Of a stretch of 16,247 nt of DNA, positions 1-7,531 are shown in pieces. The stretch is from JBNLBT01 sp050303435 (GTDB lineage: Bacteria > Pseudomonadota > Gammaproteobacteria > Xanthomonadales > Marinicellaceae). Positions within the stretch are counted from its first letter, which is position 1, and every line of letters starts with the position of its first letter. Location: the NCBI GenBank assembly GCA_050303435.1, contig JBNLBT010000074.1, positions 1 through 16,247 of the forward strand, written 5' to 3'. The translations under genes and the position numbers were made by a program. The notes under the pieces are model-generated. The model was not told where the DNA came from, made no database searches, and saw only the letters and a program-made list of their open reading frames with translations.

Positions 1-360
1 ATTTACAAGGCGCCGCCGGAGTTGGGGTCCTTGTACACCTGGGACAAAATGGAAGCCGAAGCATTGGGCAGCGCCGACCACGTCAAAGCGCAGGTGGCTG
101 CGTTGTATCCGCAAATCAAATGGAGCGCAATCGAAAAGGGCTGGTCCGGGCTGGGGTCCGGTGCGCCGTATCTGGATGTTTTAATCACCGAGCATTCACC
201 GGGGCAGGCCTATTTCATTGTGTTCAACAAAGCCCCGCCATCGGTGATGCGTCACGTGATGGAACAACTGGGTCTGAATTCAGTGTCCTCCGACATCGGT
301 GACCGGGTGGATCCATACGCCTACAATGACGACGATCGCTATTACGCCAAAAAGGAGTGA
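1..360 (+). CDS. Unknown protein, 5' end truncated by the window edge
   Basis: The reading frame is open from the first base to a TGA at 358-360, so this is the C-terminal 119 residues of a longer protein. An internal TTG at 22 could be read as a start, but the frame continues upstream in protein-like sequence (IYKAPPELG), so I treat the gene as truncated. The visible part is soluble, slightly acidic and mixed alpha/beta, with no signal peptide, membrane segment or cysteine motif. It ends in an Asp/Tyr-rich stretch (DPYAYNDDDRYYAKKE). I do not recognise the family and assign no function. The next gene starts 88 bases downstream on the same strand with its own strong ribosome-binding site, so co-transcription is possible. 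Confidence 0.7.
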   Translation: MYKAPPELGSLYTWDKMEAEALGSADHVKAQVAALYPQIKWSAIEKGWSGLGSGAPYLDVLITEHSPGQAYFIVFNKAPPSVMRHVMEQLGLNSVSSDIGDRVDPYAYNDDDRYYAKKE

Positions 361-448
361 AGTGCTGCTTGCAGCGGTGGTCAAGCAGGTGGCCTCATGA
401 CGGCTGAGTGGTTCAGTGGTGCGTTGGGTGCTGCCAAGGAGGCATGCC

Positions 449-724
449 ATGATTGAAACGCTGAGCTGGATTGGCCTGGGGCTGGGATTGCTGCTCGACC
501 TGTTCACGGTGGTGTGGGCGTTTCAGCACGCCAGAGGCGGTCAGTACAAGTCTGGATTTTTTGCGGTGCCCTTGTTGTTGTATTTCGTTTTTGTTTTGAA
601 CACGGATGTTGAACCCATTGATTCCAATCGTTGGATATTCATCCTCTGCGCCATTGTATTGCATGCGCTGGCATACACCATTCTGCCTCTGTTGTTTGAT
701 CAATTTTTGAAGAAAAGATATTGA
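449..724 (+). CDS. Small three-helix inner-membrane protein, unknown function
   Basis: This 91-residue protein is mostly hydrophobic, with likely membrane helices at about residues 6-25, 35-51 and 61-84 and a basic C-terminus (KKRY) that would sit in the cytoplasm. The ATG at 449 is preferred because a strong AAGGAGG lies at 436-442, six bases upstream. The frame can be extended to 416, but that adds an arginine-rich stretch without a better start. Short polar loops contain QHARGGQYKSG and NTDVEPIDSN. No catalytic or binding motif is visible and I do not recognise the family. It converges with the minus-strand DJ-1-like gene, and the 67 bases between them hold no clear terminator hairpin. Confidence 0.75.
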   Translation: MIETLSWIGLGLGLLLDLFTVVWAFQHARGGQYKSGFFAVPLLLYFVFVLNTDVEPIDSNRWIFILCAIVLHALAYTILPLLFDQFLKKRY

Positions 725-791
725 GCGTGCGCACAGGTTGATTTAAAAAAATTTCAGTTCGATGATTTCTCCCAATAAAACCGTGTCCTGT

Positions 792-1550
792 TCAGCGGGG
801 TGTCTGGATGAGTTGAATCATCTCTTTGGCCACCAGCGCCGCGGAAGGCAGAAACATCGTGGAGATTATGCCTTGATCAACGACCACCGCGTGCTTGTCT
901 TGCAGCGTTTCTTTGTTTTGCGCCAGGGCGCCGTGTTCATTGAGCCGGCTTTCAAGCAGAAACGGCAGCAAAGTGCCTTGCTTGGCCCAGGGTTTGCTGG
1001 TTTCCGTTGAATTGGGAAAACCGGCCACTTTTTTGCCGTCAACCAGATAAGCCCCTGTGGACAATTTGACGTTGACAATGCCCGCTGCGCCGTGTCCGCC
1101 GACACCGACCACACCGCCGGATTCATGCACGCGCGCGATGATTGACTGGATGCCGACATCGCCGGCCACATCGAACACGACGCCGTATCCACCGCCGATG
1201 AAAACGCCCCAATAGTCATTTGGATTGACCTGTTCAGGCGACAAGCTGTGTTTGGTTTTGTCGAGAAACCCCTCGTACTTGATGGTGTAGCTGCTGATGC
1301 CCAGGGGTTCTCTCATGAAAAAAACCTCGCCACCCTGCGGGGAAACAAAATCGACGCTGTATCCGTGGCTGACAAACACGTGGTAAGGCGGCGCCACTTC
1401 AAACAGATCGTTGCGCGCTTCGTGTTGCTCGGGATCCCCCATGTGCGTCATGTTTGACACCACGATCAAGACTTTCTTGGGCGCCTCAGCGAACACCAGT
1501 GTGCAGATCAAAAGCAATGTCAGGCCGAGCCCTGTTTTAAAGTGGTGCAT
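792..1550 (-). CDS. Exported DJ-1/PfpI-fold (Hsp31-like) protein without the nucleophile Cys
   Basis: The 252-residue product begins with a signal peptide (basic start, hydrophobic residues 8-20, likely cleavage near the A-E-A at 21-23), so the mature protein should be periplasmic or secreted. The fold is that of the DJ-1/PfpI class I glutamine amidotransferase-like superfamily: an N-terminal KVLIVVSN strand, the Hsp31-like APPYHVF...GYSVDFVSPQGG segment at about residues 53-74, the glycine-rich VFIGGGYG at 117-123, and the nucleophile-elbow region at about 147-157. In active members the elbow reads x-C-H-G. Here it reads G-G-H-G (residues 151-154), and the codon at the Cys position is GGA, so the catalytic cysteine is absent while the following histidine is kept. 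Hydrolase, glyoxalase or deglycase chemistry that depends on that Cys is therefore unlikely; binding or a structural role is possible. The sequence before the ATG (GGGGGACCC) gives only a weak ribosome-binding site. Confidence 0.85.
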   Translation of the reverse strand: MHHFKTGLGLTLLLICTLVFAEAPKKVLIVVSNMTHMGDPEQHEARNDLFEVAPPYHVFVSHGYSVDFVSPQGGEVFFMREPLGISSYTIKYEGFLDKTKHSLSPEQVNPNDYWGVFIGGGYGVVFDVAGDVGIQSIIARVHESGGVVGVGGHGAAGIVNVKLSTGAYLVDGKKVAGFPNSTETSKPWAKQGTLLPFLLESRLNEHGALAQNKETLQDKHAVVVDQGIISTMFLPSAALVAKEMIQLIQTPR

Positions 1551-1934
1551 GGGTCCCCCAGGCGATTAAGCGGTTGCGTTCAAAACACTGTCCTTTGGGC
1601 AAAACAACACATTTCAAGCCAGTGGGTGCATTCAATGCGTTTTCAGCCGCAACGCTGCACGCGTCATTCTGCATGCGCGGTGGTCACCGGGCAAGGGGAT
1701 TGCCAGCACCACCGGCCATTGGGATTGCACAGCGCGTGCGCGGGCAAGTCTTGGTCGGTCACGCATTGCATGGAACCAAGTGCATCTTCTGCGCCTCCAA
1801 TGCACAGGCGGTGTGATGAACTGCGCGACCGGACTGCCTGCGCAGGTGATCCGAGAGCCGCTGTGCAGACACGCCGACAAGCCGGACGTTCGGGGTGCCT
1901 GATCCAGTCAATGCAACAGAGGCAGAGAACAATC
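1551..1934. other. Gene-poor divergent intergenic region
   Basis: This stretch lies between the start of the minus-strand DJ-1-like gene and the chosen start of the plus-strand PD40 gene, so it should carry both promoters. The PD40 frame is open upstream to 1542, but that translation is rich in Cys, His and Arg, has no domain and would bury the signal peptide, so I leave it out. I see no convincing -35/-10 pair, no strong hairpin and no RNA gene. Confidence 0.5.
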
Positions 1935-2822
1935 ATGAAGCGAATTCAATCCATGGCGGTGATGTTGACAGTGGTCTTTGCGGCGCTGGCAGAAAACAGC
2001 GACGCTGAGTTTCCAGTGCTACAAGGCCCGTACATGGGTCAAAAACCACCCGGTCAGGTGGCCGAACCGTTTGCCCCGGGCATTGTGTCAAAAGCGGGCT
2101 GGGAGCTGGAGGGCGTGTTTGCCCCGGGCATGAACGAGTTTTATTTCACCCTCGACCGGGGCGCCAATGCCGCGGAAGATGAAAAAAAATTCAGCCCCAC
2201 CGTGATCGGCTTCCGCCAGATGGACGGCGTTTGGCAGAAATACACAGAATTTCCGCGCCGCGGAGAAGTGTCCTTCTCGCCGGACGGGGCCCGCATGCAC
2301 ATGGCCAAGGGCTACAAGGACCGCGTGGGCGACGGCTGGTCGGAGCGCCAGTCACTCGGGCCCATGTTCGATCGCGACGATTGGGGCATCATGCGCCTGA
2401 CGGCCTCGGCCAAAGGCACCTATGTGTTCGACGATTATAAAAGCAACGACGTCATCCGCATCTCCGAGGTCAAGGACGGCGTGCGCCAGGCGCCGGTCAA
2501 AATGGGACCGGTGGTGAATTCCGGCGGCTACACGGCGCACCCCTTCATCGCGCCGGATGAAAGCTATCTGATCTGGGACAGCAAGCGGGCCGAGGGCTTT
2601 GGCGATTCCGATCTGTACATCAGTTTCCGCCAGGCCGACGGCGACTGGGGCCCGGCGATCAACATGGGCGCTGCGGTCAACACCGAACGCTGGGAAGCCT
2701 ACGCCAGCGTCACCCCGGACGGCCGATACATCCTGTTCAACCGCGGCATCGATGAGGACAATAAAAACATCGACATCTACTGGGTGGACGCGAAAATCAT
2801 AGAAGAACTCCGGCCTGAATGA
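1935..2822 (+). CDS. Exported PD40/TolB-like beta-propeller protein
   Basis: This is a 295-residue protein with a signal peptide (MKR, then hydrophobic residues 7-18, likely cleaved after FAALA). The mature part carries WD40-like PD40 blades recognisable by SPDG-type turns: FSPDGARMHMAK, FIAPDESYLIWDSKR and VTPDGRYILFNRG, each followed by a strand such as DLYISFR or DIYWVDA. The length fits a propeller of about six blades. Family members are periplasmic or surface proteins, usually binding partners rather than enzymes. I take ATG 1935 as the start because the signal peptide begins there, although the preceding purine-rich GAGGCAGAGAAC is only a moderate ribosome-binding site. Unlike the propellers in the right half of the window it lacks the GFE tail (it ends EELRPE), has irregular blades, and is not a recent copy of them. 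Confidence 0.8.
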   Translation: MKRIQSMAVMLTVVFAALAENSDAEFPVLQGPYMGQKPPGQVAEPFAPGIVSKAGWELEGVFAPGMNEFYFTLDRGANAAEDEKKFSPTVIGFRQMDGVWQKYTEFPRRGEVSFSPDGARMHMAKGYKDRVGDGWSERQSLGPMFDRDDWGIMRLTASAKGTYVFDDYKSNDVIRISEVKDGVRQAPVKMGPVVNSGGYTAHPFIAPDESYLIWDSKRAEGFGDSDLYISFRQADGDWGPAINMGAAVNTERWEAYASVTPDGRYILFNRGIDEDNKNIDIYWVDAKIIEELRPE

Positions 2823-2870
2823 GCCGGCGAGCATTGTGGCGCGATTCATTGACTACTCGTCGCTCCTGTG

Positions 2871-2900
2871 CATTGCGCAATGGGCTGAAATCCATACAAT
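2871..2900 (+). promoter_or_regulatory. Candidate promoter with overlapping 12-bp palindrome
   Basis: A TACAAT at 2895-2900 matches the sigma-70 -10 box at five of six positions. A TTGCGC at 2874-2879 could serve as the -35 with a short 15-base spacer. The -35 lies inside a perfect 12-bp palindrome, CATTGCGCAATG at 2871-2882, which could be an operator. The placement, about 33 bases upstream of the next start codon, is sensible. The short spacer makes this uncertain. Confidence 0.3.
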
Positions 2901-2933
2901 GAATTGCAATCGTTTCGTTATGGGAGGTGGCGC

Positions 2934-3320
2934 ATGCCATTGAAAATCGGTGTGGTGTTGGTTGCATTGATGGTCCTGCTGCAGGCGTTTTATGCCGTGT
3001 ACGCTTTGATTGATCCACAGGGTTTTGCCCTCCTGCGGGGCACGGATTTGTATCACGCGGGCGATGTGGACTGGGTGCAGATCTATGCATCGCGCACGCT
3101 GTTTGTGTCATTGGTTGTCGGCATCCTGTTGTATCTGCGCCAGTACAAAACCCTGGTCTGGGTGGCATTGGCCGGCGCCGTGATGCCGATCACGGACGCC
3201 TGGTTGGCGCAACAGGCATCCGCGCCATTGAAGGTGGTGATCAAGCACATCGCCACGGTCGCTTATTTGTTGATCACGGCGGGTTTGTTGGCCCACGCCA
3301 GCAAACAGCACAACGCCTGA
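2934..3320 (+). CDS. Four-helix membrane protein, DUF4267-like
   Basis: The 128-residue product has four likely membrane helices at about 5-25, 52-69, 72-91 and 100-121. The layout and some positions (an R-T/x-L segment opening helix 2, then LYLRQYKTL, then A-x-x-P-x-x-D-A-W in helix 3, and a His-containing fourth helix) resemble small DUF4267-type membrane proteins, whose function is unknown. That resemblance is from memory and only moderate. ATG 2934 is chosen because GGGAGGTGG sits directly upstream with good spacing; the longer frame starts at a TTG in sequence with no ribosome-binding site. It is a single gene facing the same way as its neighbours but separated from the next cassette by about 160 bases. 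Confidence 0.75.
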   Translation: MPLKIGVVLVALMVLLQAFYAVYALIDPQGFALLRGTDLYHAGDVDWVQIYASRTLFVSLVVGILLYLRQYKTLVWVALAGAVMPITDAWLAQQASAPLKVVIKHIATVAYLLITAGLLAHASKQHNA

Positions 3321-3424
3321 CAATCCATGGCCTGTGCGTGGATAAGCCGGATGACGCCCTGTTGGGAGATCGTCGTTGACTGCGGCCAGTTCGGCTCTTT
3401 TTGTAACCGCGCGGTGTGGTGGGT

Positions 3425-3454
3425 TTATTCAAAGCCGTTGGCAAAGAATCGATC
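3425..3454 (-). pseudogene. Relic 3' end of a GFE-tailed propeller gene
   Basis: Read on the minus strand this short segment encodes D-R-F-F-A-N-G-F-E followed by TAA, the tail and stop of the propeller genes found at 9-15 kb. At DNA level it matches the 3' end of the gene at 13194 in 27 of 30 bases, including the stop codon. The frame meets another stop only one codon upstream (3458-3460), so the rest of the gene is gone. I interpret it as what a lost family member left behind. It lies just before the three-gene cassette that starts at 3485. Confidence 0.65.
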
Positions 3455-3484
3455 CGGTTATTTTGTGCATCGAGGTGAAATTTC

Positions 3485-3835
3485 ATGAGCCGGATCATTG
3501 TCGTCGAAGGCAACGATGTGTCCATATTTCATGACATTGCAGCGGCCGAGTGTTATCTGGAGCCGGTCGATATACCTTTATTTAAGGGCTTCACCGATCA
3601 AGGCCATGCGATTCAGTTCAACGTGAAGCAAGTGCCCAAAAGAAGCCTGTTTTTTGGGGACTATTGCATTGATTCGGTTGCCATCAAAGTGGACAATGCA
3701 TCTGAGGCCAGTGAGCAGCTAACAAATATCCTGATTGACTATTTGCTGCACCTGGGACATGCCAATGAAACACTGCGGCACTTGTCACTGAGTGAACTGG
3801 TCAATTTGGCCTACAAATACGCGCATTGCAAATAA
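3485..3835 (+). CDS. Unknown 116-residue protein, first gene of a three-gene cassette
   Basis: This is a soluble, mixed alpha/beta protein without a signal peptide or membrane helix. It opens with a short strand (MSRIIVVEGNDVSIFHD) and an AAECYLEP segment, and ends in a helical region rich in Leu, His and Asn. The region AAECYLEPVDI is reminiscent of small polymorphic-toxin immunity-type proteins in which a domain begins with a strand and an 'A-x-x-L-E-x-x-D' helix, but I cannot name a family. GAGG at 3472-3475 precedes ATG 3485 with nine bases of spacing. The next gene begins 55 bases downstream and the third overlaps the second, which suggests one transcript. Confidence 0.7.
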   Translation: MSRIIVVEGNDVSIFHDIAAAECYLEPVDIPLFKGFTDQGHAIQFNVKQVPKRSLFFGDYCIDSVAIKVDNASEASEQLTNILIDYLLHLGHANETLRHLSLSELVNLAYKYAHCK

Positions 3836-3890
3836 AACATGGCAGAGACAACTGCTGTTGGGTTATTCACCGAAGAAAAAGGAGAACGCT

Positions 3891-4397
3891 GTGGTTGAAG
3901 AAATCACACGAGAACAGGCCCAAGAATTGTTGCAAAAACTATTGCAGGGTGATTTTGTTTATCGGGTGTCAATGTCCGACGCGATTGAAATGTGTTTCAA
4001 CCATTCTCAGCTCTCGCTGATTGGTCAGGCCGTGGTTTCGGGCTTGGATGGGCACTTGCAGCAATTGTTGTCCGAACATCTGCCGGTGCTGCTTGACAAA
4101 ACCGATGGACAGGACGCGGTGAGAGGTGCATTGCTGGCCGCTGTGTTGCGCAGGGAAGTGCTGTCTGTGGAAATATCAGAGACTTCCGCATTGAAGTTCA
4201 CTTTTGCGGGTGCTGTGGTCCTGGAATTCACTGCAGACACAGCCATTGTGGATTGGCAGTGGTCCCTGGGTCCGATGCCCCAGCGGCCCTACAGCACACC
4301 CTATGTGATCGCGTGTTTTTTTCAGGGCCAATACCTGGCCGGGTCCGCGGCCACACATCGCACAGGCGAGACGGGTGATTCGGAGCGCAGGCGATGA
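3891..4397 (+). CDS. Unknown 168-residue protein, second gene of the cassette
   Basis: The start is taken as GTG 3891 because AAGGAGA at 3879-3885 lies directly upstream. An earlier in-frame ATG at 3792 would overlap the preceding gene and lacks such a site. The N-terminal third is helical (EEITREQAQELLQKLLQG). The central part (residues 90-125) alternates strand-forming stretches, SVEISETSALKFTF and VVLEFTADTAIVDWQWSL, a pattern seen in small immunity-like domains such as DUF6188; I hold this only weakly. The C-terminus is polar with an arginine run. There is no signal peptide or membrane helix. Its TGA overlaps the next ATG by four bases (ATGA), so translation of the two is probably coupled. 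Confidence 0.7.
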   Translation: MVEEITREQAQELLQKLLQGDFVYRVSMSDAIEMCFNHSQLSLIGQAVVSGLDGHLQQLLSEHLPVLLDKTDGQDAVRGALLAAVLRREVLSVEISETSALKFTFAGAVVLEFTADTAIVDWQWSLGPMPQRPYSTPYVIACFFQGQYLAGSAATHRTGETGDSERRR

Positions 4398-4984
4398 GTC
4401 AAAAGTTGCCATGGAATCCCATGCCGCATGTCCTTGACATCAATTGCCCCAGCTGCGGCAAGCCGGCGATCTTTGAATTTGCCGAGACCGTGAGGATTGC
4501 TTTAAAACAGGACATTGTTTTTTTTCAGGACAGTGATCTGTTTGAATGCCGCCGCTTTCAGGACTCGTGCGGTCATTATTGGCACGGCGCGGTGTTTTAC
4601 GCCCTCTTGCATGGCGGATCGACGGCGGTCATTGAGGCCTTGCCCAAAGGTTATCTACCGGCGCAATGGGACCATCCATCCAGCCTGACCCGCCATCGAG
4701 ACACGCCACTGGGGGCGTATCGATGCGGTCAGTGCCATGAGGGTGGCACACACACGCTGGACTGGCCTCACGATGCGCAGTATTCAATGGCTTACAAAGG
4801 CCATGTGTTGTGGGCATTCAACCGGGACTCGGCCGTTGCACTCAGAGACTTTCTGTCATCAAATCACCGAAGCACTGTAAATTCCCGATGGCAGCGATTT
4901 TTATCTCACGTGCCCACTCGATTTAAAGACCGCAAGGCGCGTGCACGCCTGGTGCAGCTGATTGAGCGGCTGTTGGTGGTTTAG
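4394..4984 (+). CDS. Cysteine-rich, probably zinc-binding protein of unknown function
   Basis: The 196-residue product has a zinc-ribbon-like C-P-S-C (C18, C21) near the N-terminus, a C-x6-C-G-H-x-x-H cluster (C52, C59, H61, H64) and a second C-G-Q-C knuckle (C111, C114). These could bind one or two zinc ions. The C-terminal half carries the YKGHVLWAFNRDSAVALRDF segment, then a helical region with H-V-P-T-R-F and a basic K-A-R stretch near the end. I recognise this arrangement as a conserved uncharacterised type in Proteobacteria but know no function. GGAG at 4382-4385 serves the ATG, which overlaps the previous stop. No hairpin terminator is evident in the 130 bases that separate it from the convergent kinase gene. 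Confidence 0.75.
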   Translation: MSQKLPWNPMPHVLDINCPSCGKPAIFEFAETVRIALKQDIVFFQDSDLFECRRFQDSCGHYWHGAVFYALLHGGSTAVIEALPKGYLPAQWDHPSSLTRHRDTPLGAYRCGQCHEGGTHTLDWPHDAQYSMAYKGHVLWAFNRDSAVALRDFLSSNHRSTVNSRWQRFLSHVPTRFKDRKARARLVQLIERLLVV

Positions 4985-5116
4985 TGGCCGTGGTACACAG
5001 GATAGAGGGACCGTAAAACTGCATTGGACTCAGAGGCCTGGGTCACCCATCAAAGGGGAAAATTCTGCACAGATGAACAGGGCTGTGGATTGTGTGCTTT
5101 GCTTGCAATGATCCTG

Positions 5117-7531
5117 TTAAGGTGAGGATGACTGCTGTTGGCTGATCTGTTCCAGGCGTTTTTGAGCCTGTTTTGTGATGGGATGATCGGGTCCATAGAT
5201 GTGGGTTTTGCGTTCCAGCACCGACTCGATCAATGGCCGGGCCAGGTCGTCGCGTCCGGTTAAATGCTGGCTCCAGGCCAGGGACCCCTGCATTTCAAGT
5301 GTGGCCAGATTGGATTCGCCAATGGAGCCGAGGGCCAGCGGAATTTGTCTTTCCAGCAATTCAATCGCGGCTTCGGGGCGGCCGGTCTTGTGATAAATTT
5401 CGGCCAGACTGCTTTGTGCCTGGAATGTGCTCTCATGGGTGGCTGAGTAATGCTCGATCAGGGCGGGAATCAATTCATTGCAGGCTTTTTCTGCCTGTTC
5501 AAACAGGCTGGAATTGATGTATCCACTGGTCAAATTGTTTTGAATGAACAAGCGGATATGCATGGGCAGTTCGAGTTCGATGGCGTCAGCCAGGGTCTTT
5601 TCGTTGACCCGCAATGACTGTTCCATGTTCCCGGAATGGCTCAATACGCTGGCGTAATTGATTCTGACAAGAAAATAATCAACGCTGTTGCTGCCCAGCT
5701 GCGCGCTGGCCAACGGCATGACTTTTTCATAGGTGTTGATTGCCTGTTCAAATTCCCCGAGGGCGGCGTAGGTTCTGGACAACAGCAAGTGGCAGCCAAT
5801 GGCGTTCCAGTTTTCCGGGCCTTTGAATGATTCTGCAATGTCAACACAGCGCTGCAATGGCTGTTGTGCCGCCTTGAATTCTGACTGGGCGATGTAAATC
5901 TGCCCCAGATTCAGGTGCGTGGCCGACGCATCGAAAGAGATGGTTTCATTGTCCCACAACTGCACAGACTTCAGACTGTATTGTTTGGCCAGATCGAATG
6001 CCTGTTGATTCAGGTGCAGATCGGCCAAGGCATCGTAAAGCATGATTTTGATGGGTTTTTGTTGTTCCAAAACAGACGGATCCAGCTGTTCGGCCGCGTG
6101 CAGCAGTTGCTGGGCCTCATCGAGTAAATTTTGCGAGTTCTTAAGCTCTGCCATGCGAATCATGGCCCTGATGCGGCTGGCATTGCTTGAGCCTGAATCA
6201 TCCATGATGGCCTGCAAAAGTTCGGCCTGTTTGCTGTATTCGCCAAAACTGTCCAGACTGTGTGCGAATGAAAAATAGATTCGATTTTTAACTCCAAGCG
6301 AGATGGTCGCGTTCTTTTGCACTTCATTGGCTTTGCGCAAAACCACGTCTTTCATCAAAATGTTCTCGCCCATTTCAATGGTTGAGGGTGAACGGATGAT
6401 GTCGTTCAAGATTTCATTCACGGACTCGGTTTCGGTTTGTGCCTGGATCAGTTTCTGGTTGGCAGCCTGGGTTTGATAGGTGTTGTACCAGCTCAGAGCG
6501 GTGATCGAGAATAGCAACAGAAAAACCAGGCCAATTTTTTGCCGTTGAGTGCGGAGAATGGGGATGCGTTTGATGTCCTGCAGTGCCGTCAGCACTTGCT
6601 GGATGTCGGGTCTTTGCCGGGGGTTCAGGCTGAGCATTTGCAGGATCAAAGACTTGAGCCTGCGGCCGTAAACGGACGGAATGGAAAACGGTTCGATGTG
6701 TTCTGACAGGACCGAGTATTTTAAAGCTTCATAATCGGTGGCCTGGTAGGGGTATTTCTGGTTGAACAGAAAATATAAAACCACACCCAAAGAGAACACA
6801 TCGGCCGTGAGCGATGGCATGGCGCCATGAAACTGCTCCGGCGCCATGGCCAAAGGCGTCAACGGTTGCGGGCTGTGGGATTGTTCGGTGTCCTGTTTCA
6901 CACTGGCGCCAAAATCCATCAACACCACTCCGCGTTCCTGTTCGATCATGATGTTGAGGTTTTTAATGTCGCCGTGGGCCAAATGACGGTTGTGCACTGC
7001 ACTGACCGCCTCGGCCAATTGTGTGGCCAGGTTCAACTTGTCCTCCAGGGTCAAGGCGGGATTTTCGAGTAAGTATTGATTCAGATTTTTGCCCTTGAGC
7101 AACTCCCCCCAATAACCGGCAAAGCCTTGATCAAAGCCGGCCCCGTAGACCGCCATGATGTGCGGGTGTCTGACCTGAGCCATGCGTTTGGCTTCACCAA
7201 CAAACTTTTCGGGGCTGATGTACTGACTGCTGAAAGGGAGCAGGATTTTCAAAGCCACGTGTCGGTCCAGCACCGGGTCAAAGGCCTTATACACCGCACC
7301 CACGCCGCCAGAACCAATGCATTGGATGATTTGCAGCCGATTCCAGTCGGTGCCGCTCAGGTCTTGGTCGGCGGCATTTCTGTTGTGCTCGAAAGCCAGT
7401 TTAACCTGATGGATCTTCCTGAATGAGTCGCTGATTTTTTGCGCAGATTTGTGTGAAAATTGATGCGTTCCTATGACTTCTCCAGAGGCCAGCTGTTCGG
7501 CTTCAGACAGCAGTTTGTCCTCATCATTCAT
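5117..7531 (-). CDS. Transmembrane Ser/Thr protein kinase with TPR C-terminal domain
   Basis: The 804-residue protein has a Hanks-type kinase domain at about 65-320: glycine loop GSGGVG (72-77), lysine in VALKIL (K95), helix-C glutamate (E113), catalytic loop H-G-D-I-K-N-L-N (186-193), D-F-G (206-208) and A-P-E (230-232). All residues needed for phosphotransfer are present. The catalytic loop is H-G-D, not H-R-D, so it is a non-RD kinase. A single membrane helix follows at about 333-348, and residues 385-800 form TPR-like helical hairpins ending in a typical GPDHPITKQAQKRL repeat. With a cytoplasmic kinase, the TPR half would face the periplasm and act as sensor or protein-binding part. The ATG overlaps the stop of the sigma-factor gene by four bases. 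In known ECF/kinase pairs the kinase activates the sigma factor by phosphorylation; that role here is inferred from the pairing. Confidence 0.92.
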   Translation of the reverse strand: MNDEDKLLSEAEQLASGEVIGTHQFSHKSAQKISDSFRKIHQVKLAFEHNRNAADQDLSGTDWNRLQIIQCIGSGGVGAVYKAFDPVLDRHVALKILLPFSSQYISPEKFVGEAKRMAQVRHPHIMAVYGAGFDQGFAGYWGELLKGKNLNQYLLENPALTLEDKLNLATQLAEAVSAVHNRHLAHGDIKNLNIMIEQERGVVLMDFGASVKQDTEQSHSPQPLTPLAMAPEQFHGAMPSLTADVFSLGVVLYFLFNQKYPYQATDYEALKYSVLSEHIEPFSIPSVYGRRLKSLILQMLSLNPRQRPDIQQVLTALQDIKRIPILRTQRQKIGLVFLLLFSITALSWYNTYQTQAANQKLIQAQTETESVNEILNDIIRSPSTIEMGENILMKDVVLRKANEVQKNATISLGVKNRIYFSFAHSLDSFGEYSKQAELLQAIMDDSGSSNASRIRAMIRMAELKNSQNLLDEAQQLLHAAEQLDPSVLEQQKPIKIMLYDALADLHLNQQAFDLAKQYSLKSVQLWDNETISFDASATHLNLGQIYIAQSEFKAAQQPLQRCVDIAESFKGPENWNAIGCHLLLSRTYAALGEFEQAINTYEKVMPLASAQLGSNSVDYFLVRINYASVLSHSGNMEQSLRVNEKTLADAIELELPMHIRLFIQNNLTSGYINSSLFEQAEKACNELIPALIEHYSATHESTFQAQSSLAEIYHKTGRPEAAIELLERQIPLALGSIGESNLATLEMQGSLAWSQHLTGRDDLARPLIESVLERKTHIYGPDHPITKQAQKRLEQISQQQSSSP

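Noticed and set aside
1490..1550. Possible lipobox (L-L-I-C) in the DJ-1-like signal peptide
   Set aside because: Residue -1 is Ile rather than Gly, Ala or Ser, and the Cys lies inside the hydrophobic core with a normal cleavage site further on.
1542..1934. N-terminal extension of the PD40 gene by 131 codons
   Set aside because: A signal peptide begins at ATG 1935 and the extension is Cys/His/Arg-rich without domain sense, as expected of translated noncoding DNA.
4985..5116. Shared terminator between the convergent cassette and kinase genes
   Set aside because: I found no stem of useful length and no T-run on either strand.
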